Source: Allobranchiibius huperziae
Lineage (GTDB): Bacteria; Actinomycetota; Actinomycetes; Actinomycetales; Dermatophilaceae
Direction of reading: 5' to 3'
Assembly (NCBI RefSeq): GCF_013410455.1
Contig: NZ_JACCFW010000001.1
Span: forward strand, 1,752,929-1,816,928
Length of the DNA stretch: 64,000 bases
Position 1 is the stretch's first letter; every line of letters begins with the position of its first letter. Below the pieces are notes generated by a model. The model had not been told where the DNA came from, did no database searches, and saw nothing but the letters and a program-made list of their open reading frames with translations. The translations under genes and the position numbers were made by a program. Positions 42,530 through 52,099 of this stretch are shown piece by piece.

Positions 42530-45391
42530 TTGCCGATCGACCGCCCTGTCCCCACCGGACCCGCAGCGCCCGACCTGCAGATCGTCTCCACCCGCGTCTA
42601 CCGCGGGCCCAACGTGTGGTCCTACGACAAGGCCGTCCACCTCGTGGTGGATCTCGGTGTGCTGGAGGGCTACCCGTCCGACACGCTGCCCGGCTTCACC
42701 GACGCCCTGCTGCAGCTGCTGCCGGGACTGGACGGACACACCTGCTCGCGCGGGCACCGCGGCGGCTTCATCGAACGGCTGCGTGAGGGCACCTGGCTCG
42801 GGCACGTCGCCGAACACGTGGCCCTGCAGCTGCAGCAGCAGGCCGGCCACGACCTGCGGCGTGGCAAGACCCGTGCGGACCGCAGCGTGCCCGGCCGCTA
42901 CAACGTGATCTACGGCTACCTGGACGAGCGGGTCGCGCTGGCCGCCGGGCGGCTCGCCGTTCGTCTGGTCAACCACCTCGTACGCGCCGAGCCGGGTTTC
43001 GACTTCGCGCTCGAGTTCGACGCGTTCCTCGCGTCGTCCGCGCGGATGGCCTTCGGTCCGTCGACGGCCGCGATCATCGAGGAAGCGACCAGCCGCGACA
43101 TCCCCTGGACCCGGCTCAACCAGGCCTCGCTGGTGCAGCTCGGCCAGGGCGTGCACGCCCAGCGCATCCGCGCCACGATGACCTCGCGCACCTCGGCCCT
43201 GGCCGTCGACATCGCCGGCGACAAGAGCCTCACCACCACCCTCCTCGGCTCGGCGGGTCTGCCGGTGCCCAAGGCCGAGAGCGTCCGCTCCGCCGAGGCC
43301 GCGGCGGAGGCGGCCACCTCGATCGGCTTCCCGGTGGTCGTCAAACCGCTCGACGGCAACCACGGCCGCGGGGTGTGCCTCGACCTGCGCAGCGAGGCGG
43401 ACGTGCTCGCAGCGTTCCCGATCGCACAGGGCCAGTCCAAACGCGGCGTCGTCCAGGTCGAGTCGCACATCACCGGCAAGGACTACCGCTGCCTCATCAT
43501 CGGCGGCCGGATGGCGGCCATCGCCGAGCGGGTGCCGGCGCACGTGATCGGCGACGGCGAGCACACCGTCGGCGAGCTGGTGGAGATCACCAACGCCGAC
43601 CCGCGCCGCGGCGTCGGCCACGAGAAGGTGCTGACCCGGATCGCCGTCGACGACGCCGCACGCGAACTGGTGAAGTCTCAGGGCTACGAATGGGATTCGA
43701 TCCCACCCGCCGAGCAGATGGTCAAACTGGCGCTTACCGGCAACATGTCCACCGGCGGCATCTCGGTGGACCGCACCTTCGACGCGCACCCGGACAACAT
43801 CGAGATCGCCGAGGAGGCCGCGCAGCTGATCGGCCTCGACGTCGCGGGTATCGACTTCATCTGTCCCGACATCACGGCACCGGTCCGTGAGACCGGCGGG
43901 GCCATCTGCGAGGTCAACGCCGCGCCCGGTTTCCGGATGCACACCCACCCGACCGTCGGCGAGCCTCAGTTCATCGGCAAACCGGTCGTCGACCTGCTCT
44001 TCCCGCCGGGCGCGCCGTCGCGGGTACCGATCGTGGCGGTCACCGGCACCAACGGCAAGACGACGACCTCGCGGATGCTGGCGCACATCATGAAGGGCCT
44101 CGGCCACAAGGTCGGCATGACCTCGACCGACGGCATCGTGATCGACGAGCGGCTCGTCATCCGGGCCGACGCGTCCGGTCCCCGGTCCGCGCGGATGGTG
44201 CTGTCGAACCCCCGGGTCGACTTCGCTGTCTTCGAGGTCGCCCGCGGCGGCATCCTGCGCGAGGGTCTCGGCTACGACCGCAACGACATCGCCGTGGTCA
44301 CCAACATCGCGGCCGACCACCTCGGGATGCGCGGCATCGACACCCTCGAACAGCTCGCGACGGTGAAATCGGTTGTCGTGGAGGCTGTTCCGCGCGACGG
44401 CTTCGCCGTGCTCAACGCCGACGATCCGCACGTACGCGCGATGCGACGCAAGTGTTCGGGCACCATCGTGTGGTTCTCGATGGAGCCGCCCGGCAGTGAG
44501 ATCCGCGAGTTCGTCGAGGAGCGCTGCCGTCGTGGCGCCCGCGCCGTCGTCCTGGAGCCGAGCGACCGCGGCGAGATGATCGTGCTGCGTCAGGGTCGCC
44601 GCCGGATGCCGCTGGCGTGGACGCACCTGCTGCCGTCGACGTTCGGCGGCACCGCCCGGATGAACGTCGCGAACGCGCTGGCCGCCGCCGGTGCCGCGTT
44701 CGCCGCCGGAGCCCCGTTGCACGACATCCGGCAGGGTCTACGCACCTACACCACGTCGTACTACCTGTCCCCCGGCCGCCTGAACCGCCTGGAGGTCAAC
44801 AGCGCCGAGGTGTTCGTCGACTACTGCCACAACCCGCCCGGCATGGAGCGGCTCGGCGAGTTCGTCGAGGGGTACGTCGAGCAGCGGCAGAAGTCGCTGG
44901 ACCACCGCATCTCGCGGATCGGCATGATCGGCGCGGCCGGCGACCGACGCGACGAGGACATCGAAGCGCTGGGGCACATCGCGGCCGAGCACTTCGACGT
45001 CATGGTCGTCCGGGAGGACGCCAACCTGCGTCGTCGGGCGCCGGGTGAGGCCGCGGCACTGGTCGTACGCGGCGCGCAGCGCGCCATGGACGCCGGTGCA
45101 CGCTGCCGGCAGATCGCCACGGTCGTCGATGAGATCGCGGCCGTGCGGCACTCGGTGCACCTGGCCAACCCCGGCGACCTGGTGATGCTCTGCGTCGACC
45201 AGCACGCGGCCGTGCTGGCCGAGCTGGAGGACTTCACCCACGAGGCCGCCGCCGGATCGCGCACCGACGGGGATCAGCCCGGCGACCCCGATCTCGATCC
45301 GCAGCAGCTCGTGGACGAGGCACAGACGTCGTACGCACAGGAGGCGGCCGCCCGCCGGGAGGCGATCGAGCCGCCGCTGCCCACCCTCTGA
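42530..45391 (+). CDS. cphA: Cyanophycin synthetase
   Basis: This enzyme builds cyanophycin (multi-L-arginyl-poly-L-aspartate) from Asp, Arg and ATP. The 953-residue protein has an N-domain (about 18-160, STRVYRGPNVWSY). The ATP-grasp domain follows (about 225-490, VKPLDGNHGRGV and the ENAAPGF-like EVNAAPGF). The Mur-ligase domain starts near 500 with P-loop VTGTNGKTTTS (505-512) and ENANLRRR-type EDANLRRRAPGE. The start is TTG 42530, preceded 7 nt earlier by GGAGG. The longer open frame upstream is a shadow of cphB. The usual two-site CphA1 architecture is complete. Confidence 0.95.
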   Translation: MPIDRPVPTGPAAPDLQIVSTRVYRGPNVWSYDKAVHLVVDLGVLEGYPSDTLPGFTDALLQLLPGLDGHTCSRGHRGGFIERLREGTWLGHVAEHVALQLQQQAGHDLRRGKTRADRSVPGRYNVIYGYLDERVALAAGRLAVRLVNHLVRAEPGFDFALEFDAFLASSARMAFGPSTAAIIEEATSRDIPWTRLNQASLVQLGQGVHAQRIRATMTSRTSALAVDIAGDKSLTTTLLGSAGLPVPKAESVRSAEAAAEAATSIGFPVVVKPLDGNHGRGVCLDLRSEADVLAAFPIAQGQSKRGVVQVESHITGKDYRCLIIGGRMAAIAERVPAHVIGDGEHTVGELVEITNADPRRGVGHEKVLTRIAVDDAARELVKSQGYEWDSIPPAEQMVKLALTGNMSTGGISVDRTFDAHPDNIEIAEEAAQLIGLDVAGIDFICPDITAPVRETGGAICEVNAAPGFRMHTHPTVGEPQFIGKPVVDLLFPPGAPSRVPIVAVTGTNGKTTTSRMLAHIMKGLGHKVGMTSTDGIVIDERLVIRADASGPRSARMVLSNPRVDFAVFEVARGGILREGLGYDRNDIAVVTNIAADHLGMRGIDTLEQLATVKSVVVEAVPRDGFAVLNADDPHVRAMRRKCSGTIVWFSMEPPGSEIREFVEERCRRGARAVVLEPSDRGEMIVLRQGRRRMPLAWTHLLPSTFGGTARMNVANALAAAGAAFAAGAPLHDIRQGLRTYTTSYYLSPGRLNRLEVNSAEVFVDYCHNPPGMERLGEFVEGYVEQRQKSLDHRISRIGMIGAAGDRRDEDIEALGHIAAEHFDVMVVREDANLRRRAPGEAAALVVRGAQRAMDAGARCRQIATVVDEIAAVRHSVHLANPGDLVMLCVDQHAAVLAELEDFTHEAAAGSRTDGDQPGDPDLDPQQLVDEAQTSYAQEAAARREAIEPPLPTL

Positions 45392-45393
45392 CG

Positions 45394-45467
45394 CCCGTCG
45401 AGGGGTAGCGAACTGCTCGAGGGGTGGGATATCCCCACCCTCGACGATGTGCCTACCCCTCGACGGG
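45394..45467. repeat. 74-nt palindrome at the convergent cphA/Mur-ligase junction
   Basis: The outer arms CCCGTCGAGGGGTAG / CTACCCCTCGACGGG (45394-45408, 45453-45467) are perfect 15-mers. An inner near-palindrome (about 45417-45444, TCGAGGGGTGGG and CCCCACCCTCGA) fills the middle. The right arm overlaps the last codons and stop of the minus-strand Mur-ligase gene. A bidirectional terminator is plausible. Confidence 0.8.
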
Positions 45468-47669
45468 AAGGTCGGGGCGGTCGTCGGCGATGGCGGCGGT
45501 GAAGCGCGCGAGCGAGCCGGGGTAGCGCTGCACGTCGGGGTCGGCCGACGCGGCGATAAGGTGTTCCAGCGCCGTCCGCAGGGCCTCGGGATCGCGGCCC
45601 AGATCGTGCAAGGTGAACGCGCGGAACGCCACGACGGCAGGGTTGTCCGGCCAGTCCGCCGCCAGCTGGTCGAAGATCGCGAGTGACTCCTCGAGCCGCC
45701 CCAGGTGCCGCAGCGTCGACCCCTTCTGGATCAGAGCCCGACGGTGGAAGGGCTCGCGCAACGGACGGGCGAGTGCCTCGTCGTAGCGCGCGACCGCCTC
45801 CTCCTCGCGACCGGCGGAGTCGTAGGTGCCGGCCAACTCGTAGAGCACCCGGCCGTCGTCCGGGAAGTCGCGCGCGAGGGCGTGTGCAGCCGCGATGCGG
45901 CGTACGTCGTCGTCCATGGCCCACAGCGCCGCGATGCGATCATCGGCCTCGTGCCGACCATTGGCGGCACCGACCTTGCGAGCGATCGCCGCCGGGTCAT
46001 CGACGCGTCCGCCGTGTTCGAGCAGCCAGGTGTGCACGAGCGCCTGGTGCGAGTGCACCATCTCCGCCAGTACGTCGCCGTCCCGCGCGTCGCCGAGCAA
46101 CGCGACGAGCCCCTCCAACTCCGTTTCCGAGGACGCCACCGGCGTCACTCCTACACGCGAAAGCCCTTCTCGCAGCTTGGTTTCGAGCCCGGCCATGGTG
46201 CGACCGCGCAGATAGTGCTCCTTGTGCTCGATGTAGACGCGATCGGCGCCCAACCCGGCGAGCTCTCCGAGGTTGACGAGGATCTCGTCCGTGCGGTCGC
46301 CGCCCGTTCCCAGTCCGAGCAGGACCTGCGATCCCGGCGGCTTCAGGCCACGCGCTACGCGCAGGAGTGCTTCGAGGCCAGCTTCGTTGTGTGCCATATC
46401 GACGATGAACGTCACTTCGCCACCATCGATGGGAAGGGAGTAGACATTCATCCGGCCGGCGTTGTGCTCGGCGTCGGGCAGGAAGGTGCGCAGCCCCTCG
46501 ACGACCGCGTCGTGCGGTAGACCCGCCGCGAGACCGGCCGCCGCCGCGGCCAGCGCGTTCGCGACGTTGTGCTCGGACAGACCGGCGAGCGTGACCGGGA
46601 CGTCGGTGACGGGCAGCAGCCGGACCGGCGAATGACCCGGCGCGAGCACCGTGAGCTGCCCGTCCAGCACCGTGATGCCACGACCGCCCGCGTCGATGGC
46701 CTCGCGCAGGGCGGGAGCATCCGGGGACAGGGTGAAACACCACGGCCGGCCGCCGGCCGCGCCGCGCATCGCCCACACCCGCGGGTCGTCCCCGTTGAGC
46801 ACGACCCACCCGTCCGGGCGTGTCACGCGGGTGATGATGGCTTTGACCTCGGCGAGCTGATCGAGCGTGTCGATCCCGTTCACGCCGAGGTGGTCGGCGC
46901 TGACGTTCGTCACCACGCTCACGTGGTTGTACGCCGTTCCGAGGCCCTTCAGGAGCATGCCGCCGCGTGCGGTCTCCAGCACGGCGAACTCCATGCCCTT
47001 GTCGGCCAGTACGGTGCGCGCCCCCGCCGGGCCGGAGAAGTCGCCGTACTCCACCAGCTCGCCCTGGATCAGGACGCCGTCCGTGGAGCTCCATCCGGTG
47101 CGTCGGCCGGCGGTCATCGCCAGGTGCGCGATCAACCGGGTGGTCGTGGTCTTGCCGTTGGTGCCGGTCACGCAGACCGTGGGGATCCGGGGTCGCAACG
47201 GCCGGAGCACGTCCCCGACCGGCGTCGCCCGCACCCGCCCGGCAGCGGACGCCACGGCGTCATGTGTGTCCTCTCCGGCGAGCAGGGTGGCGAGCAGCGG
47301 ACCCAGCTCCTCGCCCAGGGCGACAGCCCGGCCGCGGTTGCGCACCGCGACCGCGACGAGCAGCTCCTCCGGTGCGGCGCCCGCGCGGGCACGCACGCCG
47401 AGGCGGGCGGATCCGGCGCCTGCGGCCACCGATCGCACGGCCCGCTCGACCACCCGGAGCACGAAACGCTGCCGCGCCTCGGTGCCGGGCCGACCAGGCT
47501 CCGAACGTCGTACGCCGAGCCCCCGCGCGACGTCGACGAGCACGTCGCGCTCTGCTGCGAGATAACCGGGCACCGACAGCGTCAGCAGCACCGCGGGGCG
47601 GGTGAAGTAGAGATTCGGACCCTCGAGGACCCGCACATGGGTCACGGTCGCGCCTGCGTGGGTGGACAC
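45453..47669 (-). CDS. Mur-ligase-family protein with C-terminal TPR domain (CphA-related)
   Basis: The 738-residue protein resembles the Mur-ligase half of cyanophycin synthetase. Residues 1-160 look like a diverged N-domain (TRPAVLLTLSVP). The P-loop is VTGTNGKTTTTRL (167-179) and the central body runs to about 520, with DFSGPAGARTV, ARGGMLLKGLGT, LSEHNVANALAA and VDMAHNEAGLEALL. Instead of ATP-grasp it ends in TPR-like helices (about 600-715, VLYELAGTYDSAGREEEAVARYDEALA). No ATP-grasp domain is present, so it could add one amino acid only. It lies convergent to cphA, not in its operon. GTG 47669 is uncertain, with V9 (47645) possible. Confidence 0.85.
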   Translation of the reverse strand: MSTHAGATVTHVRVLEGPNLYFTRPAVLLTLSVPGYLAAERDVLVDVARGLGVRRSEPGRPGTEARQRFVLRVVERAVRSVAAGAGSARLGVRARAGAAPEELLVAVAVRNRGRAVALGEELGPLLATLLAGEDTHDAVASAAGRVRATPVGDVLRPLRPRIPTVCVTGTNGKTTTTRLIAHLAMTAGRRTGWSSTDGVLIQGELVEYGDFSGPAGARTVLADKGMEFAVLETARGGMLLKGLGTAYNHVSVVTNVSADHLGVNGIDTLDQLAEVKAIITRVTRPDGWVVLNGDDPRVWAMRGAAGGRPWCFTLSPDAPALREAIDAGGRGITVLDGQLTVLAPGHSPVRLLPVTDVPVTLAGLSEHNVANALAAAAAGLAAGLPHDAVVEGLRTFLPDAEHNAGRMNVYSLPIDGGEVTFIVDMAHNEAGLEALLRVARGLKPPGSQVLLGLGTGGDRTDEILVNLGELAGLGADRVYIEHKEHYLRGRTMAGLETKLREGLSRVGVTPVASSETELEGLVALLGDARDGDVLAEMVHSHQALVHTWLLEHGGRVDDPAAIARKVGAANGRHEADDRIAALWAMDDDVRRIAAAHALARDFPDDGRVLYELAGTYDSAGREEEAVARYDEALARPLREPFHRRALIQKGSTLRHLGRLEESLAIFDQLAADWPDNPAVVAFRAFTLHDLGRDPEALRTALEHLIAASADPDVQRYPGSLARFTAAIADDRPDLPVEG

Positions 47670-47781
47670 CCGCGAAGCCTAGTGCGGTGCATGCAAAGTT
47701 CCTGGACAGTCGCTCCGCGCCTGACCATCAACTCTGACTACGTCCGCACCTGGTCTAGTTCTGACTCCCTGCGCTTGGTCG

Positions 47782-48543
47782 CTACTGCCCCATGGCGTGC
47801 ACGCCACCGTCGACGTGCACGATCTCCCCCGTCGTCGCGGGGAACCAGTCGGACATCAGGGCCACGCACGCGCGAGCAGCAGGCTCGGCGTCGCGCACGT
47901 CCCAGCCCAGCGGTGCCCGCTCGCCCCAGGTGTTCTCGAAGGTCTCGAAGCCGGGGATCGATTTGGCGGCGGTCGTGCGCACCGGACCGGCGGCGACCAG
48001 ATTGCACCGCACGCCGCGCGGTCCGAGGTCGCGCGCGAGGTATCGGTTGGTCGACTCGAACGCCGCCTTCGCCACGCCCATCCAGTCGTAGACCGGCCAC
48101 GCGAACTGCGCGTCGAAGGTCAGCCCCACCAGCGAGGACTTCTCGTGCATGAGCGGAAGTGCGGCTACCGCAAGGGCTTTCAGCGAGTACGCGGACGCCT
48201 GCAGCGCCGTGCTCGCGTCCTCCCAGGTGCCTTCGAGGAAGTTGAACGCACCGGGCGGCGCGAAACCGATGGAGTGCAACACCCCGTCGAGCCCGTCGAC
48301 GTGCTCGCGCAGCCGGTCGGCCAGCGAGTCCAGGTCGTCGGTGCTGGTGACGTCGAGCTCCACGACCTCGGGCGTCGTCGGCAGCCGCCGGGAGATGGTG
48401 CGGGTGATCTTCATGGTGCGCCCGAACGACGTCAGCACGACCTCCGCGCCCTCCTGCTGCGCCAGCCGCGCTACGTGGAAGGCGATGGAGGAGTCCATCA
48501 GCACCCCGGTGACCAGAAGCTTCTTACCCTCGAGCAGTCCCAT
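47782..48543 (-). CDS. fabI: Enoyl-[acyl-carrier-protein] reductase (NADH), InhA-type
   Basis: It reduces trans-2-enoyl-ACP to acyl-ACP with NADH in fatty acid synthesis. The 253-residue SDR-fold protein starts MGLLEGKKLLVTGVLMDSSIAFHVA. The catalytic Tyr and Lys lie in VYDWMGVAKAAFES (Y-x6-K), and HSIGFAP is the family triad region. It matches InhA-like FabI of actinobacteria and is the target class of triclosan and isoniazid-type drugs. ATG 48543 has AGAGAGG upstream. It is paired with fabG on the same strand, 106 nt apart. Confidence 0.95.
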   Translation of the reverse strand: MGLLEGKKLLVTGVLMDSSIAFHVARLAQQEGAEVVLTSFGRTMKITRTISRRLPTTPEVVELDVTSTDDLDSLADRLREHVDGLDGVLHSIGFAPPGAFNFLEGTWEDASTALQASAYSLKALAVAALPLMHEKSSLVGLTFDAQFAWPVYDWMGVAKAAFESTNRYLARDLGPRGVRCNLVAAGPVRTTAAKSIPGFETFENTWGERAPLGWDVRDAEPAARACVALMSDWFPATTGEIVHVDGGVHAMGQ

Positions 48544-48649
48544 GTCGTCCTCTCTAGCGCGATGCGTGAAATGTCTGGGGCCGGGCGATCCGCGCACGAC
48601 CTGCGGGATCGCTCACGTCCGCGCCCGCTCGCCATTGCGATCCACTGCC

Positions 48650-49770
<1,121 letters not shown>

Positions 49771-49774
<4 letters not shown>

Positions 49775-50013
49775 GCGTGCTCTTCCCTGCCGGACCGCCC
49801 GACGGCGCTCCGCGGGAGGTGTGCAGCGCCAGGGGCTGTCGAACGCCGGCGGCGTACGCCCTGCTGTGGAACAACCCGAAACTGCACACGCCCGAACGCC
49901 GCAAGACCTGGCTGGCGTGCGAGGAGCACCGCGAGCAGCTGAGCTCCTTCCTCGGCATCCGCGGCTTCCTCAAGGACGTCGTGCCGGTCGAGGACCTGCG
50001 GCAACAGACCTAG
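49771..50013 (+). CDS. Small Cys-rich soluble protein of actinobacterial type
   Basis: The 80-residue protein is encoded with a 4-nt overlap after DUF3099. It reads FPAGPPDGAPREVCSARGCRTPAAYALLWNNPKLHTPERRKTWLACEEHREQLSSFL only in part, with Cys residues at the C-S-A-R-G-C and L-A-C-x-x-H positions that could form a zinc site. Homologues of this pattern are sometimes mislabelled acetone carboxylase, which I do not support. The function is unknown. The stop is TAG at 50011-50013. Confidence 0.8.
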
Positions 50014-50095
50014 CCGGGCCGTTCGCGACTGTCCCGCATCCTCGTGCGGACGGTGTCGTGATGCTGCGGACACCCGGTGGGACCTGGCGAGCGGG

Positions 50096-51109
50096 TCAGC
50101 CGCCGATGGCGGACATCGGGCGCTGCGGCTGCACGAAGCCCGGCAGGTCGATCCCATGACCGGCCGCCTTGGCCCACATGGTCGAGCGGATCACCTCGGT
50201 CAGTTGCTCGTCGCTCGCACCGGACCGCAGCTGAGCGCGCAGATCGCCCTCGTCGCGGGCGAAGAGGCAGTTGCGCACCTGCCCGTCGGCCGTGAGGCGC
50301 ACCCGGTCGCACGCCGCGCAGAAGGGTGCGCTGACGCTCGCGATCAGACCGACCGTCTCGGGGCCGCCGTCCACCAGGAACTCCTCGGCCGGCGCACTCC
50401 CCCGCGCCTCCGCGGGGAGATCCGTCAGCGTGAACCGCTCCTCGATCGCCGTACGCAGCTGGGCGCCGGTCATCATCGTCGAGCGGTCCCAGGAGTGCTG
50501 GGCGTCCAGCGGCATCTGCTCGATGAAGCGCAGCTGGTAGCCACGGTCGAGGCACCACGCGAGCAGGTCGGCGGGGCTCTCGACATCGCTGTGCATGGCG
50601 ACCGCGTTGACCTTGACCGGGGCGAGTCCGGCGTCCGCGGCGGCTTTGAGACCCCGTTCGACGTCATGGAAGCGATCGCGGCGGGTCAGCACCTTGAACC
50701 GCTCGGGCGAGACGGTGTCGAGCGAGACGTTGACGCGGTGCAGTCCGGCGTCCGCCAGCGGCTGCGCAAGCCTGTCGAGTCCGATGCCGTTGGTGGTCAT
50801 CGCCATTCGCGGCGCGTTCGGCAACTGCCCGACGCGGCGTACGACGTCCACCAGGGAGCGGCGCAGCAGGGGTTCGCCGCCGGTGAACCTGACCTGACGC
50901 ACCCCGAGATCGACGAACAGCCCGATGACGCGGACCATCTCGTCGTCGGTCAGCATCTCCGGGCGCGGCATCCAGTCCAGGCCCTCGGCGGGCATGCAGT
51001 AGGTGCAGCGCAGGTTGCAGCGGTCGGTGACCGAGACGCGTAGATCAGCGGCGACCCGCCCGAAGCGGTCGCCCAGCACCGCCGACTCGCGAGCGGGTGT
51101 GTGCGTCAT
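50096..51109 (-). CDS. moaA: GTP 3',8-cyclase (molybdopterin synthesis)
   Basis: It catalyses the first step of molybdenum cofactor synthesis, using two [4Fe-4S] clusters and AdoMet. The 337-residue protein has the radical SAM motif TDRCNLRCTYCMP (Cys31, 35, 38), FTGGEPLLR, and the C-terminal cluster FCAACDRVRLTADGQVRNC. The Gly-Gly C-terminus (SAIGG) needed for activity is present. No other moa genes are in the window. It is divergent from the SURF1 gene, only 33 nt apart. Confidence 0.96.
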   Translation of the reverse strand: MTHTPARESAVLGDRFGRVAADLRVSVTDRCNLRCTYCMPAEGLDWMPRPEMLTDDEMVRVIGLFVDLGVRQVRFTGGEPLLRRSLVDVVRRVGQLPNAPRMAMTTNGIGLDRLAQPLADAGLHRVNVSLDTVSPERFKVLTRRDRFHDVERGLKAAADAGLAPVKVNAVAMHSDVESPADLLAWCLDRGYQLRFIEQMPLDAQHSWDRSTMMTGAQLRTAIEERFTLTDLPAEARGSAPAEEFLVDGGPETVGLIASVSAPFCAACDRVRLTADGQVRNCLFARDEGDLRAQLRSGASDEQLTEVIRSTMWAKAAGHGIDLPGFVQPQRPMSAIGG

Positions 51110-51142
51110 ACCGTCCAGAGTACGGCGGGTACCGTTGCGTCA

Positions 51143-51961
51143 GTGATTCGCTTGCTGCTCACCAGGCGCTGGTTGGCCTGGATCCTGGTGGCGGTGGTGT
51201 GGGGCATCGGGTGTTTCTTCCTCGGTCGCTGGCAATGGCACCGCTGGGAGTCCAAACACGGCGCCCAGCAGCAGGTTTCGCAGAACTACAACGCGCCGCC
51301 CCGCTCCCTGACCTCGATCGTACCGACGCGGACCTCGCAGCTCCCGGCGAACCGCCAGTGGGCGCAGGTGCGGCTCACCGGCCACTACCTGCCGGCTGCC
51401 CGGATCCTGGTGCGCAACCGCCCGGACAACGGCAACTTCGGCTACGAGGTGCTGGTGCCGTTCGTGCAGGACGGCGGGGCGGGCACCGTGCTGGTCGACC
51501 GCGGCTGGGTCGACAACGGCGCCAACGCCTCCACTCCGGCCTACGTACCCCCCGCGCCGTCCGGCACCAGCACGGTGCTCGGCTGGCTGCGGCCCACCGA
51601 GGACAGTCTGGGGCGGGCGCCGGTCAAGGGCTCGGTCGCCTCGATCAATCCCGGGGACGTCACCGCACAGACTCGAGTGGCGACGTACACCCACGTCTTC
51701 GTACGGATGCGCAGCGAACGGACCGCGACCGGCGCCGTCCCCGCCCGGCCCGCGCCCTTGGACAAACCCGACCCGGGTTCGTACGCCGGGATCAACCTCA
51801 GCTATGCGCTGCAGTGGTGGCTCGGGATGGTCGCCGGGCTGGCGTTCGTGCTGTTCCGCGCCCGCCAGGAGCACCGGGACGCCGAACTGGAGTCGGGTGC
51901 GACGCCGGCGAAGCCGCCGCGCGTCAAGAAGGTGCGCATCTGGGACGAAGAGGACGCCTGA
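51143..51961 (+). CDS. SURF1-family protein (cytochrome oxidase assembly)
   Basis: The 272-residue membrane protein has an N-terminal helix (WLAWILVAVVWGIGCFFLGRWQWHRW) and a C-terminal helix (LQWWLGMVAGLAFVLF) bracketing an external beta domain with RLTGHYL and VLVDRGWVDNGAN, the classical SURF1 signatures. SURF1 helps insert heme a or assemble the cytochrome oxidase. Start GTG 51143 is chosen. The C-tail is cytoplasmic and basic. It is followed by tandem palindromic repeats before the convergent ABC exporter. Confidence 0.9.
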   Translation: MIRLLLTRRWLAWILVAVVWGIGCFFLGRWQWHRWESKHGAQQQVSQNYNAPPRSLTSIVPTRTSQLPANRQWAQVRLTGHYLPAARILVRNRPDNGNFGYEVLVPFVQDGGAGTVLVDRGWVDNGANASTPAYVPPAPSGTSTVLGWLRPTEDSLGRAPVKGSVASINPGDVTAQTRVATYTHVFVRMRSERTATGAVPARPAPLDKPDPGSYAGINLSYALQWWLGMVAGLAFVLFRARQEHRDAELESGATPAKPPRVKKVRIWDEEDA

Positions 51962-51979
51962 AAAGCAGCGACCCCCCAT

Positions 51980-52095
51980 CGGTTGTCCGCAGGAAAGTGG
52001 CGCCTACGCCACAGAACCGCTGACAACCACCCCTGTGCCCCGTCGGTTGTCCGCAGGAAAGTGACGTCGGCGCCAGCGATCCGCTGACGATCGGG
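51980..52095. repeat. Two tandem palindromic units, period 64 bp
   Basis: Each unit begins CGGTTGTCCGCAGGAAAGTG (51980 and 52044). In the first, GTGGCG-CCTA-CGCCAC forms a perfect inner hairpin and GGTTGTC...GACAACC an outer one. The second unit carries changes that mostly keep the outer pairing. It lies between the convergent SURF1 and ABC exporter genes. Confidence 0.85.
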
Positions 52096-52099
52096 ACGG

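Noticed and set aside
42500-44722. 740-codon minus-strand frame opposite cphA
   Set aside because: The composition is typical of an antisense shadow. The plus-strand frame is the well-recognised cyanophycin synthetase.
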